A stretch of DNA of 9,522 nucleotides from UBA12567 sp964598425 (GTDB taxonomy: Bacteria; Planctomycetota; Phycisphaerae; Phycisphaerales; SM1A02), in assembly GCA_964598425.1 (NCBI GenBank), contig CAZRBV010000059.1:1-9522 (forward strand), in the 5' to 3' direction. A model generated the notes under the pieces. It ran no database searches. It was not told the DNA's origin and saw only the letters and a list, made by a program, of their open reading frames with translations. This document shows positions 1 to 6,105 of the stretch, piece by piece; the first letter of the stretch is position 1, and each line of letters starts with the position of its first letter. Both the position numbers and the translations under genes were made by a program.

Positions 1-122
1 ACTATCGATGGTCGGTGGCCTCGAGTAACTGACTCGAAGTAGAGGGCAACGCCGGACACCCACCAAACCGCCGCCGCGGACCCAAGAACGAGGATGAGCA
101 GGCAGGTGGTGGGTGCCCTCAA
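1..122 (-). CDS. Partial hypothetical protein with N-terminal membrane anchor or signal peptide (runs off left edge)
   Basis: On the minus strand, a frame from a TTG codon at 122-120 is open to the window edge (about 40 codons). After a short basic start (RAPTT) comes a hydrophobic run of about 22 residues (CLLILVLGSAAAVWWVSGVA), then a polar stretch, as in a signal anchor or uncleaved signal peptide. Third codon positions are mostly G or C, as in the real genes nearby. A GAGAGG lies only 3 bases before the TTG, which is poor spacing, and the frame is also open upstream, so the start is uncertain. It directly follows the end of another minus-strand coding stretch, and the two would be co-transcribed. 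Function unknown. Confidence 0.3.
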   Translation of the reverse strand, partial: MRAPTTCLLILVLGSAAAVWWVSGVALYFESVTRGHRPSI

Positions 123-139
123 ATGCCTCTCAAATGCCT
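118..139. repeat. Perfect 11-bp tandem duplication
   Basis: CTCAAATGCCT occurs twice back to back (118-128 and 129-139). Read on the minus strand, the first copy carries the TGA stop of the 330-130 frame and the second carries the TTG that may start the next gene. Confidence 0.8.
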
Positions 140-330
140 TTCCCTTTCTGACGGTCAGGATGCCGTCTTTGTGAGCGCTCGTTTTTCGTAGTCCACCACA
201 AGTACGGCTCGAACCGCGCGAGGAAGCCGATCAGGTGGGCGCGGCTGAGCGTCCGCAGCACTTCGGGCTTGGTGAATCGACGTGGATGGAATGTTGCCAG
301 GGGGCAGATCCTCTTTGAGGCCTCTCCCGC
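130..330 (-). pseudogene. Coding-like minus-strand fragment, unknown protein C-terminus
   Basis: The minus frame ending at TGA 132-130 is open for 66 codons back to a stop at 333-331. It has no ATG, but third positions are strongly G/C rich and the translation looks like protein: a basic patch HPRRFTKPEVLRTLSRAH, then LIGFLARFEPYLWW, then a very basic tail (KNERSQRRHPDRQKGKG). With no good start it is most likely the 3' remnant of a gene, or a short gene with a non-ATG start (a CTG lies 10 codons into the frame). I do not recognise the family. Its stop and the next gene's possible start lie in two copies of the same 11-bp repeat. Confidence 0.27.
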
Positions 331-448
331 TCACTGACGGTCGCGCTTGTCGCGGCCGGAATCGCCAGCGACCCCCCCCAGGCATCCCCCGGAACCCCTC
401 CAGAGCGACCCTGAATCAGCCACAGACTGCGGCAGCATAGCATTTCTC

Positions 449-476
449 TTGCCTTTGTGCTATCGTAGGATAGGAT
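449..476 (+). promoter_or_regulatory. Probable sigma-70-type promoter of the toxin-antitoxin operon
   Basis: TTGCCT (449-454) and TAGGAT (471-476) are spaced by 16 bases, about 27 bases before the toxin ATG. Both hexamers are partial matches to the consensus. The -10 lies inside the palindrome at 468-483, the usual arrangement for an autoregulated toxin-antitoxin operon. Confidence 0.4.
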
Positions 477-483
477 TCTATCC
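468..483. promoter_or_regulatory. Palindromic operator candidate
   Basis: GGATAG (468-473) and CTATCC (478-483) are perfect inverted arms around the 4-base spacer GATT, overlapping the predicted -10. E. coli MqsA binds a palindrome with short arms and a short spacer in its own promoter; the arms here differ, so this is an analogy. The likely binder is the helix-turn-helix of the antitoxin at 871-1884. Confidence 0.45.
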
Positions 484-502
484 ATGGGAGCATTTCTAGG
501 AC

Positions 503-871
503 ATGGCAACGCGGCAGGACGTCCAGGAGTTCCTCATCGCCTTCAAGCTCGCCATCGAGTACGGGCGTTGGCAATTCAAGGGACGACAGCGAACCGAACA
601 GGACCTGATCAACCTGAATCTCACTGGCCGACAAGCGGCGGAGATCATCTGTGGACTGACGCCGGAGAACTACTCGCAAGGCCCCACGCCGGACGACACC
701 GATTCGACCAAGGACGTCTGGGTGTTCGGGCACGACCACGAAGGAACTGAGGTGTATATCAAGCTTCGACTCAATCCGATGCCCGGCCGACAGTTCCCAC
801 GTGGGACCGTGTGGTCATTCCACGATGCGGACTACCCCATGGCGTATCCACTGCGAAAGGGAGGTGCGTGA
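503..871 (+). CDS. MqsR-like toxin of a type II toxin-antitoxin pair
   Basis: A 122-residue protein placed directly before its antitoxin, the order seen in mqsRA and the reverse of most type II pairs. MqsR toxins are RelE-fold mRNA interferases; that activity is inferred here. Visible resemblance: a helical first half with LTGRQAAEIICGLTPENY (residues 40-57), matching the position of the MqsR GL..sDFY segment, then VWVFG (72-76), the strand motif EVYIKLRL (83-90; MqsR has QVYLKITV) and a C-terminal WSFHDADYP. The stop TGA shares its last base with the antitoxin ATG (TGATG), so translation is coupled. The ATG has only AGGA one base upstream and GGGAG 12 bases upstream, a weak ribosome site. 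Another RelE-superfamily toxin is possible; I am surer of 'toxin' than of the family. Confidence 0.65.
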   Translation: MATRQDVQEFLIAFKLAIEYGRWQFKGRQRTEQDLINLNLTGRQAAEIICGLTPENYSQGPTPDDTDSTKDVWVFGHDHEGTEVYIKLRLNPMPGRQFPRGTVWSFHDADYPMAYPLRKGGA

Positions 872-1884
872 TGGCCAAGACGCTGTTCTGCCCAAGCTGC
901 GAAGACGAGCGACGCTTTGAACTTGAGTGCCGCGAGCAGGACTACGACGTCCGAAGCGAGCCGGTCACGCTGACCATTCCATTGTGGATCTGCTCGACGT
1001 GTGGCGAGACGATCGTCGATGATGAGTTTGGCGACCCGGCAGAGAAGGCGTTCGATGCGTACCGCGAGACGCACGGGTTACTGAAGTCGAGCGAGATCCA
1101 AAACATCCGCACAAAGTGGAAGCTCAGCCAGGCGGCATTCGCATCGCTTCTCGGCATGAGCCAAGCCACCATCAACCGATACGAGCAGGGGTCGTTGCAG
1201 CAGGCGAAGGAAGACCAGCTCATTCGCACGTGTACGGACCGCAACCACATGGCCGATCTGTTACATCGCCGTGGGCACGTGCTGTCGGATCGCCAACGCG
1301 ACGCAACGACAGCTGCGATCGACGACGATCGCCCGGCGTTTGATTGGACAACGTTCATCGATACGATGCCATCGGAAGTCTCCACGCGAAGTGGATTCCG
1401 ATCCTTCGACTACAACCGCTATGCCGCGGTCGTTGTGTGGCTCTGCAGCAGGGTCGCGGTCGTGACACAGACGAAGCTCTACAAGCTTCAGTTCTACGTC
1501 GACTACCTCCACTTCAAGATGCATGCGCGATCGCTCACGGGCACGCTGTATCGACAGTTGCCGTATGGACCCGTTCCCGTGGCGTTCAGCAGTTTGCGTG
1601 CACAGCTGGAGGCAGACGAGTTCGTGTCGGTGGATGAGATCGTGTTTGCCAATGGAAACACGGGCGAGGTGTTCAGGCCAGGCCTGAACGCAGACCAGAT
1701 CGACTGCCTCTTCGATGATCACGAGCTCCGAGTCCTGCAGTTTGTGCGAGACCAACTGGGCGGACTCACACCGTCGGAAATCAGCGATCGATCGCACAAC
1801 GAGGCAGCCTGGAAGGACACGCCCGCGAAGGAAGTGATCAGCTACGAGAAGGCTATGGAGTTGTCGCTATCTCTTCCGGAGTGA
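871..1884 (+). CDS. Antitoxin: MqsA-type zinc finger + XRE helix-turn-helix + Panacea (DUF4065) domain
   Basis: A 337-residue protein, far longer than E. coli MqsA (131). I take the ATG at 871, which has AAAGGGAGGTG just upstream and touches the toxin stop; an earlier in-frame ATG at 811 would put 60 bases inside the toxin gene. Residues 1-50 hold two zinc-binding CxxC pairs (C7/C10 and C41/C44). Residues 74-121 form an XRE helix-turn-helix (SQAAFASLLGMSQATINRYE). Residues about 180-325 match the Panacea/SocA-like domain: KLYKLQFYVDYLHF (202-215), PYGPVP (231-236) and a C-terminal helical part. In known systems the zinc domain binds the toxin, the HTH represses the operon, and Panacea domains neutralise many unrelated toxins. 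Which domain neutralises here cannot be read from sequence. The C-terminus looks complete. Confidence 0.85.
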   Translation: MAKTLFCPSCEDERRFELECREQDYDVRSEPVTLTIPLWICSTCGETIVDDEFGDPAEKAFDAYRETHGLLKSSEIQNIRTKWKLSQAAFASLLGMSQATINRYEQGSLQQAKEDQLIRTCTDRNHMADLLHRRGHVLSDRQRDATTAAIDDDRPAFDWTTFIDTMPSEVSTRSGFRSFDYNRYAAVVVWLCSRVAVVTQTKLYKLQFYVDYLHFKMHARSLTGTLYRQLPYGPVPVAFSSLRAQLEADEFVSVDEIVFANGNTGEVFRPGLNADQIDCLFDDHELRVLQFVRDQLGGLTPSEISDRSHNEAAWKDTPAKEVISYEKAMELSLSLPE

Positions 1885-1945
1885 GCAGGACTACTCTGCC
1901 GCATTGCACAGGGCACGCCATAGCCGTCGCTGCTTGTTCCGCTCG

Positions 1946-1986
1946 AGACTATCACTCGGACTGGACTGGATTCAGGGGGAAGGTCA
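1946..1986 (-). mobile_element. Terminal inverted repeat of an IS3-family element (probably right end)
   Basis: These 41 bases are the reverse complement of 9199-9240 with a single-base deletion in the A run after five Gs. The outer tip is TGACC at 1986-1982, so the element body lies to the left. The bases inside this end (1885-1945) do not match the orfA-side sequence inside the copy at 9241-9270, which points to the opposite (right) end. Only about 60 bases can belong to the element before the antitoxin stop at 1884, so it is a truncated or solo end. Confidence 0.7.
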
Positions 1987-2079
1987 GTCCTTGTGCTGAG
2001 GGCGAAGCCTGATGCAGGAGCCGTCGTTGAGCCATAACCAAGATAGTCGGCCATGCAATACCGGTCGTCTTGGGCACTT
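1984..2079 (-). pseudogene. IS3-family transposase OrfB fragment, interrupted by another IS end
   Basis: On the minus strand the translation reads GRLSWLWLNDGSCIRLRPQH and then KD before a stop. This is close to the segment that precedes the catalytic core in many IS3-family OrfB integrases (consensus roughly RLWLNDGSCIRLRPEH..HVWSYDFV). The stop TGA at 1986-1984 is the first three bases of the terminal repeat described above, so the gene is cut exactly where the other IS end begins; the DDE catalytic residues would lie beyond it. The similarity fades beyond about 2080. This is a decayed fragment with no expected activity. Confidence 0.55.
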
Positions 2080-2722
2080 GCGATGGCCGGCAGAGGCCCG
2101 ACGTTCGGAGGACTCACGAGCCCTGCTGGTTAACGCGGGGTTCGGTTCGGGGGCCGAGTGAGCCCGTATCGAGACAGCCAATCTGCCCGCTGCCCCTCTG
2201 GAGTTCGCTGGATCGGATGGTCAAGTGACCAAGGAGAGTGTGCGCCCATGCTGGTTCAGGGCTTGACTTGAGGCACAGCCGAATTTCTCAGCGATTCTCA
2301 GAGAATTGCTGACGCACATTGAGGGAGGACTGTCAATACACATTGGACATAGCGGCGGTCTCAAGCCGTACATTCATGGACGGCTCGAGTGCCTCTGGCT
2401 CGGAGACGCTGGTATCACGAGGAGGCAATGACGTGGCACGACTACTCAGACACTCAAGTCACTTGGGCCTTCCCGTAAGGCAGCGTTCAGTCGATTACTC
2501 TATATTCCGAACTGAGGTACTCGGAGATCTGGGCTGGGGCGATGGCATCTCTGCCGCGGTCCGTGGTGACCCCGGCCCCGACAACTTCGATTGGAAATAG
2601 TAAGAACGGCTAGGAGAAGCCCGCTGCTGGCAACGATAACCTCACGGTTGATCAGGCAAATCTCTGACTATCTGGCAAAGCCTAAGACTTCCAGTGCAGC
2701 TCACTACAAAGGGGAACTAACA
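2080..2722. other. Gap without a convincing gene
   Basis: No frame here shows a recognisable protein. An open frame from a TTG at 2319 to 2600 (93 codons) has no Shine-Dalgarno and no family resemblance. The notable element is the dyad at 2288-2312. The last 15 bases are the ribosome site of the next gene (AAAGGGGAA at 2708-2716). No clear promoter for that gene stands out. Confidence 0.5.
2288..2312. promoter_or_regulatory. 25-bp dyad, operator or RNA hairpin candidate
   Basis: TCAGCGATTCTC (2288-2299) and GAGAATTGCTGA (2301-2312) are inverted arms around one central A, with one mismatch. As DNA this is operator-like. As RNA it could form a 10-bp stem including one G-U pair with a UCAGA loop. 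No T-run follows on either side, so it is not a standard terminator. The nearest good gene starts 410 bases downstream. Confidence 0.4.
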
Positions 2723-3898
2723 ATGCGCAACAGACCAATCGGCATTCTTGCACTGGTTGCGGGAATACTCACGGCGACATTGACTCAAGCGGCCCCACCT
2801 CCTGGAGTCCCCGCGATACCTTGGGATATCGACGACCCGGTCAACATCGCTGAAACACGCGAGTACTTCACGCTGATCTATGACTCTCTCAATGGGGGTG
2901 AACCGTTCCATCCCGATGACTTTGTGTTCACCAATCCACGGCCGGAGATGGACACTGTCCTCATGCTCCCCGCCATCAACCTCTTCTCCGCTGTCTACCA
3001 GCACCGCCTTGGCACGGAGGACACGTTCGACATCTTCGACTTGGTGGACCAAGATCCCACGGTGCACGACCAGTTCTGGACGTACCTCACCGAGGGCCTA
3101 CTCACGACTGATCTAGCGATTGACGACACAGCGCTGCTGGTTCACCTCGAACTCCTGATCGACGCGTCGGATTGTCACGAGCTTGTGGATGTGCGGTCGT
3201 TCGGCTTTACCAGCACTGGATTGGAGTCTTTCGACCTCGCCATTGACAAGAAGTGCAATCCAGGCCCCGTTCTCGAACCAGACCCCGACAACCCGACAGA
3301 CTTCGAATGTGACCTCGGGCTATACAGCCAGCGATCGCTGCTGGCGTGCATGGAAGACAAAGACCTCTACCTCCCGGACGGCTCCGGCATCGGGCGCTTT
3401 GACTGTGAGGATTTTGCCTCAGCCATGGCGCTATGGCTTCTTGAACACCTCAGCCACCACTATCCCGGCATGCAGGTCCAGATCCTAGCGTTCTATTGGA
3501 CATGCCCAGGCGGCACGACGATCGGTCATGCCATGCCGGTCGTCATCATTGATGGCAAGTACTATCTCGTTGAGCCCTACGACGGGTCATTTACGGGGCC
3601 CTTCGACAGCATGCAAGAGGCCATGGAGCAGGGACTCTCCGTCTACGCCAGCTGCCCCGATGGTTCGACGCCAAGTACTTCGGGGCCGGTCGTCTACCCA
3701 CCAGATGATTATCCAGACAACTGGACAGACCCCTGGTGGGAGTACGAGGACATGCAACAGCGCTTCTGTGAAGCGCTGGCCGATTGCTGCGACGAGATCG
3801 AGGATGACACTACACTGCCCCCACCCGTTCCCGTCCGAGTGTACGATCTGTCACTATGTCCCAGGCGGGACTTGGATCAGCCCGAACGCCTGCAATAA
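2723..3898 (+). CDS. Secreted protein with transglutaminase-like/cysteine-protease-type core
   Basis: 391 residues from ATG 2723, chosen because AAAGGGGAA precedes it by about 7 bases and it begins a classic signal peptide: MRNR, a hydrophobic run (IGILALVAGILTATL), then TQA before the likely cleavage site. The C-terminal half carries a transglutaminase-like triad: Cys228 in RFDCEDFASAMALWL, His269 in IGHAMPVV and an acidic residue in YYLVEPYDG (Glu284 or Asp287). That order and spacing match bacterial transglutaminase-like cysteine peptidases. Substrate unknown; it would act outside the cytoplasm. Many cysteines (DCCDE near the end) suggest disulfides or metal binding. At the C-rich tract 3818-3826 a one-base shift would replace the last 23 residues with a more protein-like Cys-rich tail ending at 3914. 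It is followed at once by another secreted protein gene. Confidence 0.6.
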   Translation: MRNRPIGILALVAGILTATLTQAAPPPGVPAIPWDIDDPVNIAETREYFTLIYDSLNGGEPFHPDDFVFTNPRPEMDTVLMLPAINLFSAVYQHRLGTEDTFDIFDLVDQDPTVHDQFWTYLTEGLLTTDLAIDDTALLVHLELLIDASDCHELVDVRSFGFTSTGLESFDLAIDKKCNPGPVLEPDPDNPTDFECDLGLYSQRSLLACMEDKDLYLPDGSGIGRFDCEDFASAMALWLLEHLSHHYPGMQVQILAFYWTCPGGTTIGHAMPVVIIDGKYYLVEPYDGSFTGPFDSMQEAMEQGLSVYASCPDGSTPSTSGPVVYPPDDYPDNWTDPWWEYEDMQQRFCEALADCCDEIEDDTTLPPPVPVRVYDLSLCPRRDLDQPERLQ

Positions 3899-3922
3899 CA
3901 TCTCATGCCCTTGAAGAGAGCG

Positions 3923-5131
3923 ATGCGTTTGACGCACCCCAATCAGCACTTGGTTGGCTCAACGATGCGTATCGTCGTCGCCTTGGGAAGCGCAGTTTCC
4001 GCCTCGGCATCAAGCCAAGATGCGCCCAATGAACAGACCGCTCCCCAAGCCGCTCAGGATGTTGACGTCATCCAACTTGACCGGGCATTCGTGCCAGCTG
4101 GGCTCTTGGACGGACAGGCCTCAGTGGACAGGGAACAGGCTGCGATCGCAGAGATTCAGAAGACCCTCGGGATAGGATTCCACACTCAACCCTTTGGCGA
4201 GCTCCAGCTGCCCGGCGCAACGCCGATTGAAAGTGACCGAGCCATTGCACCCGTGCTCCTGGCGCCCGATCCGAACAACGTGAGGCAGTGGCTCTCGTCG
4301 GCGCAGCAGGAGGCCCGCCCCAAAGGTGTCTACGACACCAGTTACTCGGAGCAGGACTACATTCCAGGCGCATCACCTGGAACAAGCAGCGGCGAGTCGG
4401 CCCTGTTCCAACCGGTTCGAAATTCCGGTCCGTCCGGGTTCAAGGCCTCCAAGCCCTGGGGCGTCGATGAAGCACAATGGAATGCGTATGTGCCCGTCGA
4501 GCAAGCCGGCCGGTTCACGCACAGGTTTGCCGGTGTGCAGATGGCAAAGCAACCCAGCCTGTCCCCCATTGGCACCGTCCGTACGTGGCTCGGCACCGAT
4601 CGCGTGTGGGGCTACGCTGTTTGGGACAAACGGTTCCCCAAGGACGATCCGGAACGTGGATGGCTCTATGCTCTGGCTGAAGCGAATAGTCTTCCCCGAG
4701 CAGATGATCCGCTCGCCAAGACGCGTCTTTCACCCTCAACAAATCACGTTGAGACAATGCTGCCCAAGAACGGATGGCCGGAGTTGATCCAGCCGTACAT
4801 TGTCCCCCGACCTTATGAACGGGTACAGGGCGAGGACCGAACCGAGGCCATTGCGGTCTCCGACAAACTACTCAAAGCGGCAGGGGGCGCGATTGTTGTG
4901 CGGGCCGCTGAAACGTGGTCGCCCGAATCCCCTGACTTTGTGTTCGACGCGGACCTCCGGATTCACGATCGCATACTTGCGGTTGTGATCGATCAGCGGG
5001 TGTCGAGCCAGCGGCTCGTGGAGATCGTGGCGGCCCTGTGCGAGACTGGTGATGACGCAACGATAGCCCCAATCGGCACCGCAACAAACGAGCAGTTGAT
5101 TGCACGCCTGATCGAGATCCGTGAGCGATAG
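3923..5131 (+). CDS. Secreted or exported hypothetical protein
   Basis: About 402 residues from ATG 3923; the frame also has ATGs at 3905 and 3965. I prefer 3923 because GAAGAGAG sits just upstream; 3965 gives the shortest signal peptide (MRIVVALGSAVSASA, then SSQDAP) but has no ribosome site. After the signal region comes a Gln/Ala-rich linker, then a mixed domain with no motif I recognise; tryptophans cluster in the middle (KPWGVDEAQWNAYVP, RTWLGTDRVWGYAVWDKRFP). No transmembrane segments, zinc motifs or repeats are visible after the N-terminus. It lies 24 bases after the transglutaminase-like gene (only 8 after the frame-corrected stop at 3914), so the two are probably co-transcribed and may act on the same extracytoplasmic target. 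Function unknown. Confidence 0.6.
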   Translation: MRLTHPNQHLVGSTMRIVVALGSAVSASASSQDAPNEQTAPQAAQDVDVIQLDRAFVPAGLLDGQASVDREQAAIAEIQKTLGIGFHTQPFGELQLPGATPIESDRAIAPVLLAPDPNNVRQWLSSAQQEARPKGVYDTSYSEQDYIPGASPGTSSGESALFQPVRNSGPSGFKASKPWGVDEAQWNAYVPVEQAGRFTHRFAGVQMAKQPSLSPIGTVRTWLGTDRVWGYAVWDKRFPKDDPERGWLYALAEANSLPRADDPLAKTRLSPSTNHVETMLPKNGWPELIQPYIVPRPYERVQGEDRTEAIAVSDKLLKAAGGAIVVRAAETWSPESPDFVFDADLRIHDRILAVVIDQRVSSQRLVEIVAALCETGDDATIAPIGTATNEQLIARLIEIRER

Positions 5132-5454
5132 AGTCATCAATGGACAATGCAGCAAGCCCGTGTCCTGCTGAAGTCATCGAGCCGGCCAGTTCGCAGCAGC
5201 GGCGCGGATGCCAACTACGCCTCACCTGCACCACGTCTGTCGCACGCCAGAACCACGATCACAAAGCCCGTCCAGATTGCACCCTGATCGTACGAATCTG
5301 TTCACTGGAGCCCGAGATCCAAGAGAGTTTGGGTCGTTTGACGGCTTTGAACGCGTGCAACTCAGGGCCTCGACGTGGACGCCCCCAAAGCCGAGAGCGC
5401 GTAACCCTCGCCACAGAGTCTGAAAGCGGCGCCGCCACGGGCGGGTTTGTCTTG
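5132..5454. other. Gap, no supported gene
   Basis: A plus-strand frame at 5140-5673 is open, but it has no ribosome site, mixed third positions and no resemblance to a known family, and it runs across two hairpins and an antisense coding-like stretch. I see no gene, RNA or obvious terminator for the upstream operon here. Confidence 0.4.
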
Positions 5455-5501
5455 GGTCGCTCTGTAAACGACACGGCCCCCTTCGTCTTTGAAGAGGGCC
5501 G
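5455..5501 (-). terminator. Hairpin with conserved flank, probable minus-strand terminator
   Basis: CGGCCCCCTTC (5474-5484) and GAAGAGGGCCG (5491-5501) form an 11-bp stem with one C-A mismatch and loop GTCTTT. The flank at 5455-5473 (GGTCGCTCTGTAAACGACA) is nearly the same as 9415-9433 beside the hairpin after tRNA-Asn. On the minus strand both hairpins are followed by a short TTT within (C)GTTTACAG. It would end transcription coming from the minus-strand fragment at 5886-5576. Confidence 0.4.
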
Positions 5502-5515
5502 GCGAACTCCCCGAG

Positions 5516-5538
5516 CCCAACCGTTTCAAACCGTTGGG
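5516..5538. repeat. 23-bp near-perfect dyad
   Basis: CCCAACCGTTT (5516-5526) and AAACCGTTGGG (5528-5538) are inverted arms around a single C with one mismatch pair. It lies between the minus-strand coding fragment (stop at 5576) and the hairpin at 5474-5501, so a second terminator or an operator are both possible. Confidence 0.4.
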
Positions 5539-5575
5539 AACCGGGAAGGCGGCATCATAGCGGGTCTGGCGGCGG

Positions 5576-5884
5576 TTAGCAGCCGTCAGGGGGCCGAAAG
5601 AGGCGATCGTCCTTCGGAGGGAGCGCCTGCTCCTCTCGGTATCTGGTTGTGGATTTCGGCGTTCGCTCGATGACGTGCTTGGTGAGACTCGGGAGCTGGT
5701 CGGCGGCCGCCTGCATGGCCTCTGGGTCTCCGACGAACCCGATCAGCCGAAGGCTCGCGTTCCATTCGAGGGCCCACGCCCACACCCCTGCTCGGCGGCT
5801 CACGAGTCGCAAACGGATGAGACCCGGAGTCTCACGGATGCCATCTGGTTGAGACTGGACGAACCCGGTTGACAGTTCCGATTA
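5576..5884 (-). pseudogene. Coding-like minus-strand fragment, unknown protein C-terminus
   Basis: The minus frame ending at TAA 5578-5576 is open for about 102 codons back to a stop. It has no ATG near its start; TTG at 5812 is one candidate, and the frame is open and protein-like upstream of it. Third positions are strongly G/C. Readable stretches include LRLVSRRAGVWAWALEW, LRLIGFVGDPEAMQAAADQL and PSLTKHVIERTPK. I do not recognise a family. Just upstream, other minus-strand frames also hold short coding-like pieces (for example DGQSPFDAAEEAGLASRAFL before a stop), so this is probably the decayed remains of one or two genes. A 5-bp inverted repeat (GTTCC/GGAAC, 5875-5891) lies over its 5' edge. 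Confidence 0.35.
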
Positions 5885-6071
5885 GAGGAACGCCCGACTG
5901 GCAAGGCCCGCCTCTTCGGCGGCATCGAACGGACTCTGACCATCACGTCACCGACGATTCCGGTGGCCTCTTCCACGTTGCTTACGGTCAAGCGGTGATC
6001 ATGTCGCCTTCGGTTTCAGCCAAGACTGTTGACTGCCAGGTGTGGTAGGCCACGGGAATACGTTGGCAACT

Positions 6072-6099
6072 TTGTTGGGGGCGGAGCCACTCGTACAAT
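6072..6099 (+). promoter_or_regulatory. Promoter of the ECF sigma gene, giving a leaderless start
   Basis: TTGTTG (6072-6077), 16 bases, TACAAT (6094-6099). Only 6 bases separate the -10 from the ATG at 6106, so transcription should begin at or beside the ATG. There is no Shine-Dalgarno upstream, which agrees with a leaderless transcript. Confidence 0.45.
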
Positions 6100-6105
6100 G
6101 TCTGG

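Noticed and set aside
811..870. Extension of the MqsA-Panacea antitoxin to the ATG at 811
   Set aside because: It would overlap the toxin gene by 61 bases without a ribosome site; ATG 871 has a strong Shine-Dalgarno and starts the CxxC zinc finger at the usual position.
1842..2117. 91-codon minus-strand frame over the IS end
   Set aside because: Its centre is the translated terminal repeat (PPESSPVRVIV, seen again at 9199-9240), so the shared peptide comes from the repeat rather than a gene.
2319..2600. 93-codon open frame before the transglutaminase-like gene
   Set aside because: Starts only at TTG, lacks a Shine-Dalgarno, and its translation matches nothing I know; kept as a gap.
5505..5600. 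Possible tRNA or tRNA-like 3' end near 5508-5540 (GGTTTGAAAC and CTCCCCGAGCCC)
   Set aside because: No cloverleaf can be drawn: there is no 5-7-5 T arm, no anticodon arm and no acceptor match to the tRNA-Asn copy.
5140..5673. 177-codon plus-strand open frame after the secreted-protein operon
   Set aside because: No ribosome site, no family resemblance, mixed codon-position composition; it crosses two hairpins and the antisense coding-like stretch at 5576-5884.
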